Shown here: piece after piece, positions 9,902 through 18,566 of the stretch
Numbering within the stretch: the first letter of the stretch is position 1
Layout of the letters: every line of letters begins with the position of its first letter
Assembly: GCF_014323565.1 (NCBI RefSeq)
Contig: NZ_CP058669.1
Location: forward strand, 310,001 to 374,000
DNA length: 64,000 bases
Reading direction: 5' to 3'
Source of the DNA: Hyphobacterium sp. CCMP332
GTDB taxonomy: Bacteria > Pseudomonadota > Alphaproteobacteria > Caulobacterales > Maricaulaceae
Program-made: the position numbers and the translations under genes
The notes under the pieces: generated by a model
Told to the model about the DNA's origin: nothing
Database searches by the model: none
The model's input: only the letters and a program-made list of their open reading frames with translations

Positions 9902-10729
9902 ATGAAACGCTTTATCGCGACCCTTGCTGCCCTCGCCGCACTCGCCTCTCCGGCTCTCGCCGCCGAAGGCGAAACCCACGCGCCAGAGCCCTACGACTTC
10001 TCATGGGAAGGCCCGTTCGGGAGGTTTGATGACCGTCAGCTGCAACGCGGCTTTCAGGTCTATCAGGAGGTCTGTGCCTCCTGTCACTCCATGGACCTGC
10101 TCAGCTTCCGCAATCTGGGTCAGCCGGGTGGACCGTTCGAATTCCTGCCGGATCCGGAACACGAGGGCGAGCTGATCAGCTTTGCCAACCCGAACGACAA
10201 TCCGGTCGTCATGTCTATCGCCAGTGGCTACACCTACACCGAGATTGATCTGGAAACCGGTGAGGAAATGGACCGCGCCGGCATTCCGGCCGACCGCTTC
10301 CCGAACCCCTATGCCAACCCGGCACAGGCGGCTGCGTCCAATGGCGGCGCTTTGCCGCCGGACTTTTCGGTGATCGTGAAGGCTCGCTCGGGCGGCGCGG
10401 AATATATCCGCTCCCTGCTTCTGGGCTATGATTACGAAGTGCCGGAAGATGTCACGCTCCTGCCCGGACAGCACTACAACCCATACTTCGCGGGCGGTGT
10501 GCTGGCCATGGGCCCGCAATTGTTTGACGGGGCGGTCTCCTATGCGGACGATACGCCGCAAACGGCCGAACAGTATGCGACCGACGTCGCCGCCTTTCTG
10601 GCCTGGGCCTCGGACCCGCACATGGAACAGCGCAAGAGCATGGGCCTCGGTGTCATGATTTTCCTGCTGATCTTCTCGATCCTGATGTGGCTTGCCTATC
10701 GTCAGGTCTGGGCGAACGTAAAACACTAG
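9902..10729 (+). CDS. petC: cytochrome c1 of the bc1 complex
   Basis: 275 residues. A signal peptide ends near residue 20 (ASPALA-AEG). The haem-binding site is CASCH (Cys58, Cys61, His62), and GGVLAMGPQLFDG supplies the likely axial methionine. A C-terminal membrane anchor (about 250-268) tethers the domain to the outer face of the membrane. It receives electrons from the Rieske protein. Follows petB by 15 bases; a strong terminator lies just downstream, closing the operon. Confidence 0.96.
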   Translation: MKRFIATLAALAALASPALAAEGETHAPEPYDFSWEGPFGRFDDRQLQRGFQVYQEVCASCHSMDLLSFRNLGQPGGPFEFLPDPEHEGELISFANPNDNPVVMSIASGYTYTEIDLETGEEMDRAGIPADRFPNPYANPAQAAASNGGALPPDFSVIVKARSGGAEYIRSLLLGYDYEVPEDVTLLPGQHYNPYFAGGVLAMGPQLFDGAVSYADDTPQTAEQYATDVAAFLAWASDPHMEQRKSMGLGVMIFLLIFSILMWLAYRQVWANVKH

Positions 10730-10752
10730 GCGTTTTTGACGCCGAATGGATC

Positions 10753-10787
10753 AAGGCCGCAGCCCGCGCTGCGGCCTTTTTCTTTTG
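10753..10787 (+). terminator. rho-independent terminator after petC
   Basis: An inverted repeat AGGCCGCAG ... CTGCGGCCT with a short GC-rich loop is followed directly by TTTTTCTTTT. It lies 24 bases after the petC stop and before mtnP, so it separates the bc1 operon from mtnP. Confidence 0.85.
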
Positions 10788-10810
10788 GCAGAAGCCGGTA
10801 AATACAATCC

Positions 10811-11683
10811 ATGACCCATTGGAAATTCGGCATCATTGGCGGCTCCGGCCTGTATGATCTTCCGGGACTCACAGACGTCTCGCACCGGGTGGTAGAGACC
10901 CCTTGGGGCGCGCCGTCGGACGCGCTGACAACCGGCACGCTGAACGGCGTGGATATCGTCTTCCTGCCGCGGCACGGGCGAGGGCATCGCATCCCGCCGC
11001 ACGACATCAATTACCGCGCCAATATTGCCGCCCTGAAGATGGCAGGCTGTAGCGATATCATCTCGATCTCGGCCTGCGGCTCGTTAAAGGCCGAGCTGCC
11101 ACCCGGACGCTTTGTCGTCGTGGATCAGTATATCGACCGCACAAGATCGCGCGCCAATTCCTTCTTCGACACGGGATGCGCCGCGCACGTCTCCATCGCC
11201 GAGCCGGTCTGTCACCGTCTGGCCGCGCTCGCGGCAGAGGCCGCAGAGGCCGCAGGTGCGCCCGTCACGCGCGGCGGCACCTATCTGGCCATGGAAGGTC
11301 CGCAATTTTCCAGCCGCGCGGAGAGCGCGCTCTATCGCAGCTGGGGATGTGATGTCATCGGCATGACCAACATGCCCGAAGCCCGCCTCGCCCGCGAAGC
11401 CGAACTGCCCTACGCCTCCATCGCCATGGTCACCGATTATGACAGCTGGAAGGTGGACGAGGCCGCCGTGGACGTGCCCGCCGTCCTCGCCGTGATGAGG
11501 CAAAATGCCGACCTGGCTCAGCTGACTATTGCCCGGCTGACGGATATGGTGTCCGATAGGGATCGAACGCCCTCGCCGCAGGGGATCGAGACGGGTCTGG
11601 ATACAGCGATCATAACGCCGCCGGACGCCCGCGACCCCGAACTGGTCCGGAAACTGAAGGCCATAGCGGGGCGCGTTCTCTAG
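10811..11683 (+). CDS. mtnP: S-methyl-5'-thioadenosine phosphorylase
   Basis: 290 residues of the purine nucleoside phosphorylase family, MTAP branch: GIIGGSGLYDLPGL at the N-terminus, FLPRHGRGHRIPPHDINYRA, SACGSLK, YLAMEGPQFSSRAES and GMTNMPEARLAREAELPYA. It splits methylthioadenosine to adenine and methylthioribose-1-phosphate, a polyamine and SAM by-product salvage step. The adenine would feed apt 1.8 kb downstream, so the neighbourhood forms a logical salvage pair. A terminator separates it from petC. Confidence 0.94.
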   Translation: MTHWKFGIIGGSGLYDLPGLTDVSHRVVETPWGAPSDALTTGTLNGVDIVFLPRHGRGHRIPPHDINYRANIAALKMAGCSDIISISACGSLKAELPPGRFVVVDQYIDRTRSRANSFFDTGCAAHVSIAEPVCHRLAALAAEAAEAAGAPVTRGGTYLAMEGPQFSSRAESALYRSWGCDVIGMTNMPEARLAREAELPYASIAMVTDYDSWKVDEAAVDVPAVLAVMRQNADLAQLTIARLTDMVSDRDRTPSPQGIETGLDTAIITPPDARDPELVRKLKAIAGRVL

Positions 11684-11694
11684 GGGGTGGTAGC

Positions 11695-12417
11695 GTGTTT
11701 CGAATTGCTTTGTGTGTTCTGTTTCTGGTGACGTCGGCGGCCCGGGCCACCGATTCCCTGCCTGTGCCGCGCCAACTGGCGGAAAATGCCTCGGCCTCTG
11801 TGGTCGATGTCATCTGCCGCGTTGGCGTGACCAATCGCGGGTCGCGCAGCCGCGGCGTGCTGGTCGCCGGTGGCAGCCATGAGCGGCGCGCGGAAGTCAT
11901 CATCACCACAGGTCATGGCGTGCGCTATTACAACAGTGCCGATCCGCGCCAGTGCTGGATCCTCGATTCAAGCGGCCAGCGGCACGACATCATCTCCGTC
12001 ATCCGGCCGCAGGGCATGAATTCCTCCTTCGACGACTGGGCGATTATCCTGACCGAAGATGATTTCGCCCATCCGGAATGGCGCTTGCCCATTGCCTGGA
12101 TGGCCGCCGACCAGACCACGCCGCGCCATGTCGCCCTGCTGGGGCGCGATCATTTGTCGACGGACTGCACGCTGATGCAGAGCGACCGGCTCTCGGATGG
12201 CGGCGAGCTCGTGCGCCTGCATGATTGCGGCTCTCGTCACGGCCTGTCCGGCGCGCCCATCCTGACGCTGGAAGACGGCCGCCTGTCGGTGATCGGCGTC
12301 AATGCCGGCCGCGTCACCGGCTTTGACGGCCAGTCCATTGCCGTGGTCTTCGACGGCGGGCTGATCGCCGCGACATTGGAAGGCACGCTGCTGCGCGCCA
12401 GTGAAGGCGCACGCTAG
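11695..12417 (+). CDS. secreted trypsin-like serine protease
   Basis: 240 residues with a signal peptide (FRIALCVLFLVTSAARA, cleavage near residue 18). A chymotrypsin-type triad can be placed: His74 in ITTGHGV, Asp114 in SFDDWAIIL and Ser185 in RHGLSGAPIL. Four cysteines (41, 87, 158 and 178) could form disulfides. The fold is inferred from spacing and motif context; the similarity to named proteases is weak. GTG start with GGGGGTGG upstream, 11 bases after mtnP, so probably cotranscribed with it, though no functional link is apparent. Confidence 0.7.
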   Translation: MFRIALCVLFLVTSAARATDSLPVPRQLAENASASVVDVICRVGVTNRGSRSRGVLVAGGSHERRAEVIITTGHGVRYYNSADPRQCWILDSSGQRHDIISVIRPQGMNSSFDDWAIILTEDDFAHPEWRLPIAWMAADQTTPRHVALLGRDHLSTDCTLMQSDRLSDGGELVRLHDCGSRHGLSGAPILTLEDGRLSVIGVNAGRVTGFDGQSIAVVFDGGLIAATLEGTLLRASEGAR

Positions 12418-12469
12418 ACGCCGCCGGGCTGGCCCTCTAATCCTTTGAGCCTGTTTTCGGGAGTACGAG

Positions 12470-12871
12470 ATGCCAGTTTTTTCTGTTTTGGCCAGCCTGC
12501 TAGTTCAGGACGCGGCCCTGCCGGAATACTCCGCGCCCGCGCGCCCGATGATTGAATGCTCCGAGCACCTAAATGATGGCCGCGCGCTGAATAGTTGTCT
12601 GGGCGGTCTGCTCGATACAGCCGGGGATCAGCTGGACGATGCGCTGGAGGCCGCCCGTACCGAAGCCGCCGAGATTGATCTCGACCTGCCGGGCCTTGCC
12701 AATGCGACGGCCCATCTCGACCGCGCCCACACGGCCTGGATCGCTTATCGCGATGCCGAATGTCAGCGCCGCGCCTCGCTCCTGATGATTGGCGATGATG
12801 GCGAGGCGATTGCCCTCGATTGCCGCATTTCCATGACACGCGACCGCACGACGGAGTTGCGCGAACAATGA
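12470..12871 (+). CDS. LprI-like (DUF1311) secreted protein
   Basis: 133 residues. The pattern CSEHLNDGRALNSCLGGLLD ... HLDRAHTAWIAYRDAECQRR ... ALDCRISMTRDRTTELRE is that of the LprI/DUF1311 family, in which four conserved cysteines and a W-x2-YRD-x2-C motif are typical. Characterised members inhibit lysozyme in the periplasm; whether this one does is not known. The N-terminus is hydrophobic but short for a signal peptide. Overlaps the GST gene by ATGA. Confidence 0.7.
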   Translation: MPVFSVLASLLVQDAALPEYSAPARPMIECSEHLNDGRALNSCLGGLLDTAGDQLDDALEAARTEAAEIDLDLPGLANATAHLDRAHTAWIAYRDAECQRRASLLMIGDDGEAIALDCRISMTRDRTTELREQ

Positions 12872-13500
12872 GCCGGCCGGTGCTGCACATCGGCAATAAG
12901 CGCCTGTCCACCTGGTCCTTGCGGCCCTGGCTGGCGCTGAAAAAGGCCGGCATCGATTTTGGCGAACACCTCATCCCGCTGGATCAGGAAGAGACTCGCG
13001 ATCAATTGCTGGCGCTGTCGCCGGCGGCGACCGTGCCGGTTCTGGAAACGGCGGACGGGAATGTCTGGGACTCCCTGGCCATTTGCGAGTGGGCGGCCGA
13101 GCAAGCGCCCTCGCTCTGGCCGGAGGATGCAGCGCTTCGCGCGCGGGCCCGCGCTATCGCGGCCTCCATGCATTCCGGCTTCTCCGCCTTGCGCAGCGAA
13201 TTGCCGATGGATTTGCAGCGCGAACACACGGCGAAGGATATGAGCGTGGCCTGCTGGGCAGACATCGAGCGCATGCAGGCGCTCTGGGCGCATGTCAAAA
13301 CCGGAGACGGGCCCTTCCTGTTCGGTGAGTGGTCGATTGCCGATGCCTTCTTCACGCCCGTGGCGACGCGTTTCGAGACCTATTGCGTGCCGTTGTCCAC
13401 AGATGCGGCCGCCTATGTGAAGACGTTGCTGGCCGATCCTGTTTATAACGACTGGCACGCCGCCGCCCGGCTTGAAACCTGGGATGCCCCCCGTCACTAG
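12868..13500 (+). CDS. glutathione S-transferase family protein
   Basis: 210 residues. The N-terminal thioredoxin-like half has NKRLSTWSLRPWLALKKAG, the ATVPVLETADG loop with the cis-proline, and WDSLAICEWAAE. The C-terminal half is helical with WSIADAFFTPVATR, the N-capping box of GSTs. The substrate is not predictable. The start is ATG 12868, overlapping the LprI-like stop (ATGA); the open frame continues upstream but in shadow of the previous gene. Nine bases separate it from apt. Confidence 0.88.
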   Translation: MSRPVLHIGNKRLSTWSLRPWLALKKAGIDFGEHLIPLDQEETRDQLLALSPAATVPVLETADGNVWDSLAICEWAAEQAPSLWPEDAALRARARAIAASMHSGFSALRSELPMDLQREHTAKDMSVACWADIERMQALWAHVKTGDGPFLFGEWSIADAFFTPVATRFETYCVPLSTDAAAYVKTLLADPVYNDWHAAARLETWDAPRH

Positions 13501-13509
13501 AGGCTTGTT

Positions 13510-14040
13510 ATGGACCTGATCAGGAACGCCATCCGCACCATTCCGGACTATCCCAAGCCCGGTATCCAGTTTCGCGATGTCACGACCTTGCTCAAGGATG
13601 CGCGGGCTTTCCGCGCCGCCATCGACCAGATGGTCCAGCCCTGGGCCGGGGCCAAGATCGACAAGGTCGCCGGTATCGAGGCGCGCGGTTTCATCCTCGG
13701 CGGCGCTGTGGCGCACCAGCTCTCGGTCGGCTTCACGCCGGTCCGCAAGAAGGGCAAATTGCCCGGACGCACACTGGCCGAAGACTATGAGCTGGAATAC
13801 GGCACCGATACGGTTGAAATCCACGCCGATGCGGTGGCCGAAACAGAACGCGTGCTGCTCGTCGATGATCTCATCGCCACCGGGGGCACCGCCGAAGCCG
13901 CGATCAAGCTTTTACGCCGCGCCGGAGCCGATGTTGTCGGAGCGACTTTCGTCATCGATCTGCCCGATCTGGGCGGTGCAAAGCGCATCGAAGCCCTCGG
14001 CGTGCCCTGTGCCAGCCTTGTGAGTTTCGAGGGCGGGTAG
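13510..14040 (+). CDS. apt: adenine phosphoribosyltransferase
   Basis: 176 residues, the normal length. [19 protein letters not shown] and FRDVTTLL open the protein; [17 protein letters not shown] and the PRPP loop [16 protein letters not shown] (about 114-130) follow. It makes AMP from adenine and PRPP. Last gene of the LprI-like, GST and apt run. It complements mtnP upstream, which releases adenine. Confidence 0.96.
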   Translation: MDLIRNAIRTIPDYPKPGIQFRDVTTLLKDARAFRAAIDQMVQPWAGAKIDKVAGIEARGFILGGAVAHQLSVGFTPVRKKGKLPGRTLAEDYELEYGTDTVEIHADAVAETERVLLVDDLIATGGTAEAAIKLLRRAGADVVGATFVIDLPDLGGAKRIEALGVPCASLVSFEGG

Positions 14041-14071
14041 GGTGCATTGCCGATTTGGCAAAATCAACATC

Positions 14072-14142
14072 GCCTCCCTCCGACTTGATCGGAGGGTCTC
14101 CTTGAAATCGAGATCGTCCGGTCAAGCCGGACGAAGACGGCG
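14072..14142. repeat. dispersed palindromic repeat, family B, copy 1
   Basis: Two nested palindromes: CCCTCCGACTTGATCGGAGGG, then ATCGTCCGGTCAAGCCGGACGA followed by AGACGG. The same pattern (TCCGGTCAAGCCGGA plus GAAGACGG) returns near 33.65, 37.9 and 45.5 kb. It fills the gap between apt and the following membrane protein gene and could act as a terminator or mRNA stabiliser. Confidence 0.75.
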
Positions 14143-14216
14143 GTGTTGAATCAAGCACCCTCGAACCACATGCGCCATTCTGCTATTCTCTCAAATAGTT
14201 TGGGGAGGGACTCACC

Positions 14217-14876
14217 ATGTTTGTCGGTCATTATGGCCCGGCGCTAGCCGGGCCGCGCTTTGTCAAAACCGTGCCGGTCTGGGCGATGTGTGTGGCGGTC
14301 CAGTTCCTCGATTATCTCTGGGGTGCCTTCGTCTATTTCGGCATTGAGCATGTCCGCATCGAGCCGGGTTTTACCGAAGTCAGCCCACTTGATCTCCATG
14401 ACATGCCGTGGACGCACTCCCTCCTTATGGCCGTCGTCTGGTCGATTGTGCTGGGCTTTGTGTGGTCGCTGATTGCGCGGACGCAAAGACGCGCCGGCGC
14501 CATTATCATCGGTCTGGGCGTCTTCTCGCACTGGCTGCTGGACCTGCTGGTCCATGTGCCCGACCTCGCCCTGTGGCCGGGTGGCCCGAAGGTCGGCTTT
14601 GGCCTCTGGAATAACGAGCCGGTTGCCCTGACGCTGGAATTCGGCGTGCTGGCGGTGGGGCTCTTGCTCTACATCTCCGCGACGAAAGCAAAGGGCGCAT
14701 TCGGGAAATTCAGCCCGTGGATTTTCGGCGTGCTTCTGGTCGGGCTCTATTCGATCAGCTTTTTCGCGCCGCCGCCGGAAACCGCCCAGCAATTCGGCCC
14801 GATGGCGATTGTCCTCTACACGCTGGTCGCCGTGCTGGCCTGGCTGTTGTGCGACCGGATGCGGGAGGCGAATTAA
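14217..14876 (+). CDS. multi-pass membrane protein with conserved His/Asp motifs
   Basis: 219 residues, about six membrane segments. Polar residues sit within membrane-proximal motifs: MFVGHYGPAL, VQFLDYLWG, DMPWTHSLLMAV and FSHWLLDLLVHVPDL. The His/Asp pattern resembles membrane-bound metal-dependent hydrolases of the YdjM type, but I cannot confirm that. The ATG follows GGGGAGGGACTCACC. Isolated gene between repeat copy 1 and the S10 peptidase. Confidence 0.75.
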   Translation: MFVGHYGPALAGPRFVKTVPVWAMCVAVQFLDYLWGAFVYFGIEHVRIEPGFTEVSPLDLHDMPWTHSLLMAVVWSIVLGFVWSLIARTQRRAGAIIIGLGVFSHWLLDLLVHVPDLALWPGGPKVGFGLWNNEPVALTLEFGVLAVGLLLYISATKAKGAFGKFSPWIFGVLLVGLYSISFFAPPPETAQQFGPMAIVLYTLVAVLAWLLCDRMREAN

Positions 14877-14922
14877 CCTGAGCGCCAACAATAATCATAG
14901 GCGCAATTATTCTGGAGTTTAC

Positions 14923-15162
14923 CTAGGAAATGTCGCTCTCATTCATAGGCTGCCAAGCGACGCAGTCACTGTACGGCTTCTGAGCCATCAGCCGTTCGCC
15001 GTCCGCGGACCGTTTCTTCGGGTTCGTCGAGCAACAGCTGCCAGGTTGCTGTACGATAATCCTACGCTTGCCCTCAGAATAATCTTTTTGCGACCATTTC
15101 CATCTTGCGCAGCCGCAATCCCTACAGGTTTGTGGTGGATATTTTGCCATAATTGAACCCAT
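14923..15162 (-). CDS. possible small cysteine-rich protein
   Basis: A 79-residue frame (75 from the second ATG) within a 340-base gap that is less GC-rich than its surroundings. It contains TCRDCGCARWKW, GSCCSTNPKK and SDCVAWQP, i.e. six cysteines, which could form a small zinc-binding domain. No ribosome-binding site is obvious. It could equally be a chance frame; the rest of the gap shows nothing else. Confidence 0.3.
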   Translation of the reverse strand: MGSIMAKYPPQTCRDCGCARWKWSQKDYSEGKRRIIVQQPGSCCSTNPKKRSADGERLMAQKPYSDCVAWQPMNESDIS

Positions 15163-15216
15163 GGATTCAGCTTAGAAAGAAGGCACCAAAATATAGGCAC
15201 GATTATGAGCCGCCTA

Positions 15217-16707
15217 CTACTCCCCCAACAACTCCCGCACATCGGCCACAAATGCCTCCAGCGAGGGATGGTGGATATACATCATGTGCCCGGCTTCATA
15301 ATAGCGGAAGTGGACCCGGTCCGGGTCAAAGCCGGGCTGGTTGAACATCAGTTCCGCCGAGAAGAACGGCGTCGCCAGATCGTAATAGCCCTGTGCCACC
15401 AGAACTTCGAGATCGGCGTTCTGGCGCATGGCCGTCGCTACCCATGGCGTCACATTGACATAGGCCGAGCCCTGACCGGTGGAGCGGTTCCAGCCCGACG
15501 CAGTGGGAATATCGATCACCGAGTATTCCTCCGTAATGTCAACGCCCAGCGTGTCGGTGAAATAGTGCAGCATGGCGGCCGTATAACCGCCATCAATGCC
15601 ATAGGCGGATGGATCATATTCGGGCCCCTCGCTGACGGCATCGGCTTCCTCGCCGGTATAGCGGCTGTCCAGACGTCCTACGGACAGGCCCTGATCGCGC
15701 AGGAGTTCACGCATGAAGCGGCGCAGGCTGACGCGCAGATTGGCGCGCATCAGATAATCTTCCGACAGGCCGATATAGCTGGCGAGCTCGGCGGCCACCG
15801 CGCGGCGGTCGGCTTCCGGCAGGCTCGCCCCGCGCAAAAGCGCCGGCATGTAGGTGTCATAGGCAAAATTGCGGGCATCGGCGATGAAGGCTTCGATATC
15901 ACCATTCCAGGCCGCCCGGTCGACGCGCTCGTGATACCAGGCCGTTGCGGCAAAGCCCGGCATCAGCCCGACAAAGCCGACATCATTGCCCTCGGACGTA
16001 TCGTCGAAGCGGAAATCCAGAACAGTGGAGATGAGGGCGACGCCGTTGAACGAAACATCCGTCCAGCCGCCCTGCATCTCGTTGAGCAACGCCGCAATCC
16101 GCGTCGTGCCATAGCTTTCGCCGAGGAGGTATTTCGGCGAATTCCAGCGCCGGTTCTCCGTCAGCCAGCGGCGGATGAAGGCGCCGAGCACTTCGGCATC
16201 CTCGCGAATGCCCCAGAAGCGGTCGGTATCGGCATCGCCCAGAGGCCGGCTCCAGCCGGTGCCGACCGGATCAACAAAGACGAGGTCCGCCTGGTCCAGG
16301 ATGGAAAGATTATTCTCGACGATGGAATAGGGAGCCGCGCCGTCATCGCGGGCATCCGGCGGCAGATCCAGCCGGTACGGGCCGAACACGCCCATATGTA
16401 GCCACAGGCTGGCCGATCCCGGTCCGCCATTGAAGATGAAGGCCACGGGCCGTGTGGCGCGATCCTCGACGCCTTCGCGTATATAGGCAGTCGAGAAGAT
16501 GGAGGCGTAAGGTTCGCCATCATCACCGGCCATGAAGGTCTCGCCCGCGATCACGGAATAGCGCACGCGCTGGCCATTGGCCGTGATCTGGCCCTCGCTT
16601 TCATAGACGCGGGAGCCATCCTCTCGGGCTGTTGTCGCGGCGTCCTGCGCCGCCGCCGTGCAGGCGCTCAGCGCGATGGCGGTCAGTATGGAAATCAAGC
16701 GTGTCAT
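15217..16707 (-). CDS. S10-family serine carboxypeptidase, lipoprotein
   Basis: 496 residues from ATG 16707, which has GGAGG upstream; the open frame continues further but without coding character. The signal sequence ends in the lipobox LSAC (Cys16), so it is probably a lipoprotein. The alpha/beta-hydrolase core shows FNGGPGSASLWLHMG, VFVDPVGTGWSRP, LGESYGTTR (Ser198), YYDLATPFF (Asp443) and YEAGHMMY (His474): the full S10 triad. It would trim C-terminal residues from peptides in the periplasm or at the surface. 80 bases separate it from the gene upstream. Confidence 0.92.
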   Translation of the reverse strand: MTRLISILTAIALSACTAAAQDAATTAREDGSRVYESEGQITANGQRVRYSVIAGETFMAGDDGEPYASIFSTAYIREGVEDRATRPVAFIFNGGPGSASLWLHMGVFGPYRLDLPPDARDDGAAPYSIVENNLSILDQADLVFVDPVGTGWSRPLGDADTDRFWGIREDAEVLGAFIRRWLTENRRWNSPKYLLGESYGTTRIAALLNEMQGGWTDVSFNGVALISTVLDFRFDDTSEGNDVGFVGLMPGFAATAWYHERVDRAAWNGDIEAFIADARNFAYDTYMPALLRGASLPEADRRAVAAELASYIGLSEDYLMRANLRVSLRRFMRELLRDQGLSVGRLDSRYTGEEADAVSEGPEYDPSAYGIDGGYTAAMLHYFTDTLGVDITEEYSVIDIPTASGWNRSTGQGSAYVNVTPWVATAMRQNADLEVLVAQGYYDLATPFFSAELMFNQPGFDPDRVHFRYYEAGHMMYIHHPSLEAFVADVRELLGE

Positions 16708-16787
16708 GAAGGCCTCCCCGGATTTACAGGGGAAGATAAAGGCTTCACGCCGCAACGCAAATGCCGATGCGGCAGGGCCGTGCGGCG

Positions 16788-17444
16788 TCAGTCGGCCTCG
16801 ACGGGACGAAGCACGGTGTTGAAGACAAAGGGTTCGGCAATCCGCTCGGCGATGGCCAGACGGGGAGGCAGGCCGGACTCCTGACTGCCGATAATGCTGA
16901 CCAGATACTGAACCACATAATTCCCGGACTGCAGCTGATAGAGATATGTCCCCGTCAGAATGCCGGTATCGGGATTGCGGACACCCGTCCAGCAAACCCG
17001 CAGATTCAGCTCATGGCCTTCAGGGTCGGTCAGCGGCTGGTCGATGATCTTGCCGGGATCGTCATCGGCACAATAACTGCCGTCGGTATCGGCGCCGCCA
17101 TCTGGCAGATGGGCCACACCGGCATTGATCTCGAAGTCGTAAACATCCCCCTCCTCGTGCTCCACCGCCCACAGATTATCAAGTTCGGTGGCAACCATCG
17201 GGATGATGGTCTCCTGATCCAGCAGGATGAATCGCTCCGGGTCGGATGTTTCGAAGGCGGCCTCGACAAAGTTGACGATGGCGCGAGCCGTGGCGAGCGA
17301 GGAGTCATCGCCTTCTATCTCATCCGCCATATAGGTGGTTGCGTCGATCAACCGGCCAAAGCGGTCCAGCGTGTCCTGCGCCGACTCCGATGCGAAATCG
17401 GAATCCTGCGTCAGCAGGCTTATTGCCAGAATCAGATCGATCAT
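16788..17444 (-). CDS. hypothetical protein
   Basis: 218 residues from ATG 17444, which has GGGGAGACCGGG upstream; the longer frame begins 21 codons earlier without such a site. The N-terminus (IDLILAISLLTQ) is hydrophobic and could be a short signal peptide. The middle is acidic, and a pair of cysteines (SYCADDDPG, LRVCWTGVR) may form a disulfide. The C-terminal half looks like beta strands (TGTYLYQLQSGNYVVQYLVS). I do not recognise a family. It precedes the S10 peptidase on the same strand. Confidence 0.65.
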   Translation of the reverse strand: MIDLILAISLLTQDSDFASESAQDTLDRFGRLIDATTYMADEIEGDDSSLATARAIVNFVEAAFETSDPERFILLDQETIIPMVATELDNLWAVEHEEGDVYDFEINAGVAHLPDGGADTDGSYCADDDPGKIIDQPLTDPEGHELNLRVCWTGVRNPDTGILTGTYLYQLQSGNYVVQYLVSIIGSQESGLPPRLAIAERIAEPFVFNTVLRPVEAD

Positions 17445-17544
17445 CCCGGTCTCCCCTTTGCGCCCGACATTGCTGTGTTCTTTTGCGTTCGTCGAGCCGA
17501 AAAGCATCTGGCCAGATCGATAGTGTCCGCGCTAGACGAGGGCC

Positions 17545-18438
17545 ATGAATTATCGTCACGCCTTCCATGCCGGAAATTTTGCCGATGTGCTGAAACACGC
17601 GGTTCTGGCGCAATGCCTGGCCCATCTGAAAAAGAAGGCCAAGCCGTTCCGCTATATCGATACCCATGCCGGTGTCGGCGCCTATGACCTCACCTCCAGC
17701 GAGGCCCAGCGTAATCCCGAATGGCAGGGCGGCATTGCCAGGGTGCTCGCCGCCCCACGCCCGCCGGAGGTGGAGGAGGCGCTGGCACCCTTGCTGGACG
17801 TTGTCCGCGCCATGAATCCCGGCGAGACGCTGACCACCTATCCCGGCTCGCCCGAACTCGCCGCCCGGATGCTGCGCGACCATGACCGCGCGCATCTGTG
17901 CGAATTGCACGAAGCCGACGCGAAAACGCTCGACCAGCGCTATGTGCGCAATGCGGCGGTGAAGGTGGAAAAGCGCGATGGCTACAAAGCCCTGCACAGC
18001 CTGGTGCCGCCGCGCGAAAAACGCGGCGTCGTGCTGGTCGATCCGCCCTTTGAACATCGCGACGAGATGGCCCACATGGCCGAAGCCGTCCGCAAGGCGA
18101 TTCCGAAATGGACTGGCGGGACCTATATTTTCTGGCGGCCTCTGAAGGATTTATGGGCGTCCGAGCGGTTCGATGTCGGGCTCGCCGAATGGCTGTTTGA
18201 AGAAAATTACGCCACGCCTGAAAACGTGCTGCGCGCGGATCTCTGGGTTCGCGATCTGGAAGCCGAAGGCAAGCTGGCGGGCGCCGGCGTCGTCATCATC
18301 AACCCGCCCTACACGCTGGAAGCCCAGCTGCTCGCGCTCCTGCCATGGCTGGCCGAGACACTGGCGGTAGGAGAGGGCGCCGGCTGGCGTCTGGATGGTG
18401 CGGCAACGGATGAAAGCCTGTCGGTCGAGGAGTTTTAG
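17545..18438 (+). CDS. rlmJ: 23S rRNA (adenine(2030)-N6)-methyltransferase
   Basis: 297 residues. It begins MNYRHAFHAGNFADVLKHA, the RlmJ signature, with the SAM site FRYIDTHAGVGAYDL, a GVVLVDPPFEHRDE acidic loop and the later motif GVVIINPPYTL. RlmJ methylates A2030 of 23S rRNA. It is divergent from the hypothetical gene upstream and convergent with the crotonase gene, with a palindromic repeat between them. Confidence 0.94.
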   Translation: MNYRHAFHAGNFADVLKHAVLAQCLAHLKKKAKPFRYIDTHAGVGAYDLTSSEAQRNPEWQGGIARVLAAPRPPEVEEALAPLLDVVRAMNPGETLTTYPGSPELAARMLRDHDRAHLCELHEADAKTLDQRYVRNAAVKVEKRDGYKALHSLVPPREKRGVVLVDPPFEHRDEMAHMAEAVRKAIPKWTGGTYIFWRPLKDLWASERFDVGLAEWLFEENYATPENVLRADLWVRDLEAEGKLAGAGVVIINPPYTLEAQLLALLPWLAETLAVGEGAGWRLDGAATDESLSVEEF

Positions 18439-18449
18439 GCGGCAGTCTT

Positions 18450-18556
18450 ATTCGTCATCCCGGACAGGCATCGCCTGATCCGGGATCCATGCCGGGACAT
18501 GTTGGTTTCAGAATGGGTCCCGGGTTCGCGCCTTCGGCACGTCCCGGAATGACGGA
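18450..18556. repeat. dispersed palindromic repeat, family A, copy 1
   Basis: The element begins GTCATCCCGGACAGGC, contains GATCCGGGATCCATGCCGGG, and ends GTCCCGGAATGACGGACG, so its outer arms are inverted copies of each other. A related element lies near 39.5 kb. It sits between two convergent genes (rlmJ and a crotonase). Confidence 0.75.
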
Positions 18557-18566
18557 CGTTGAAACC

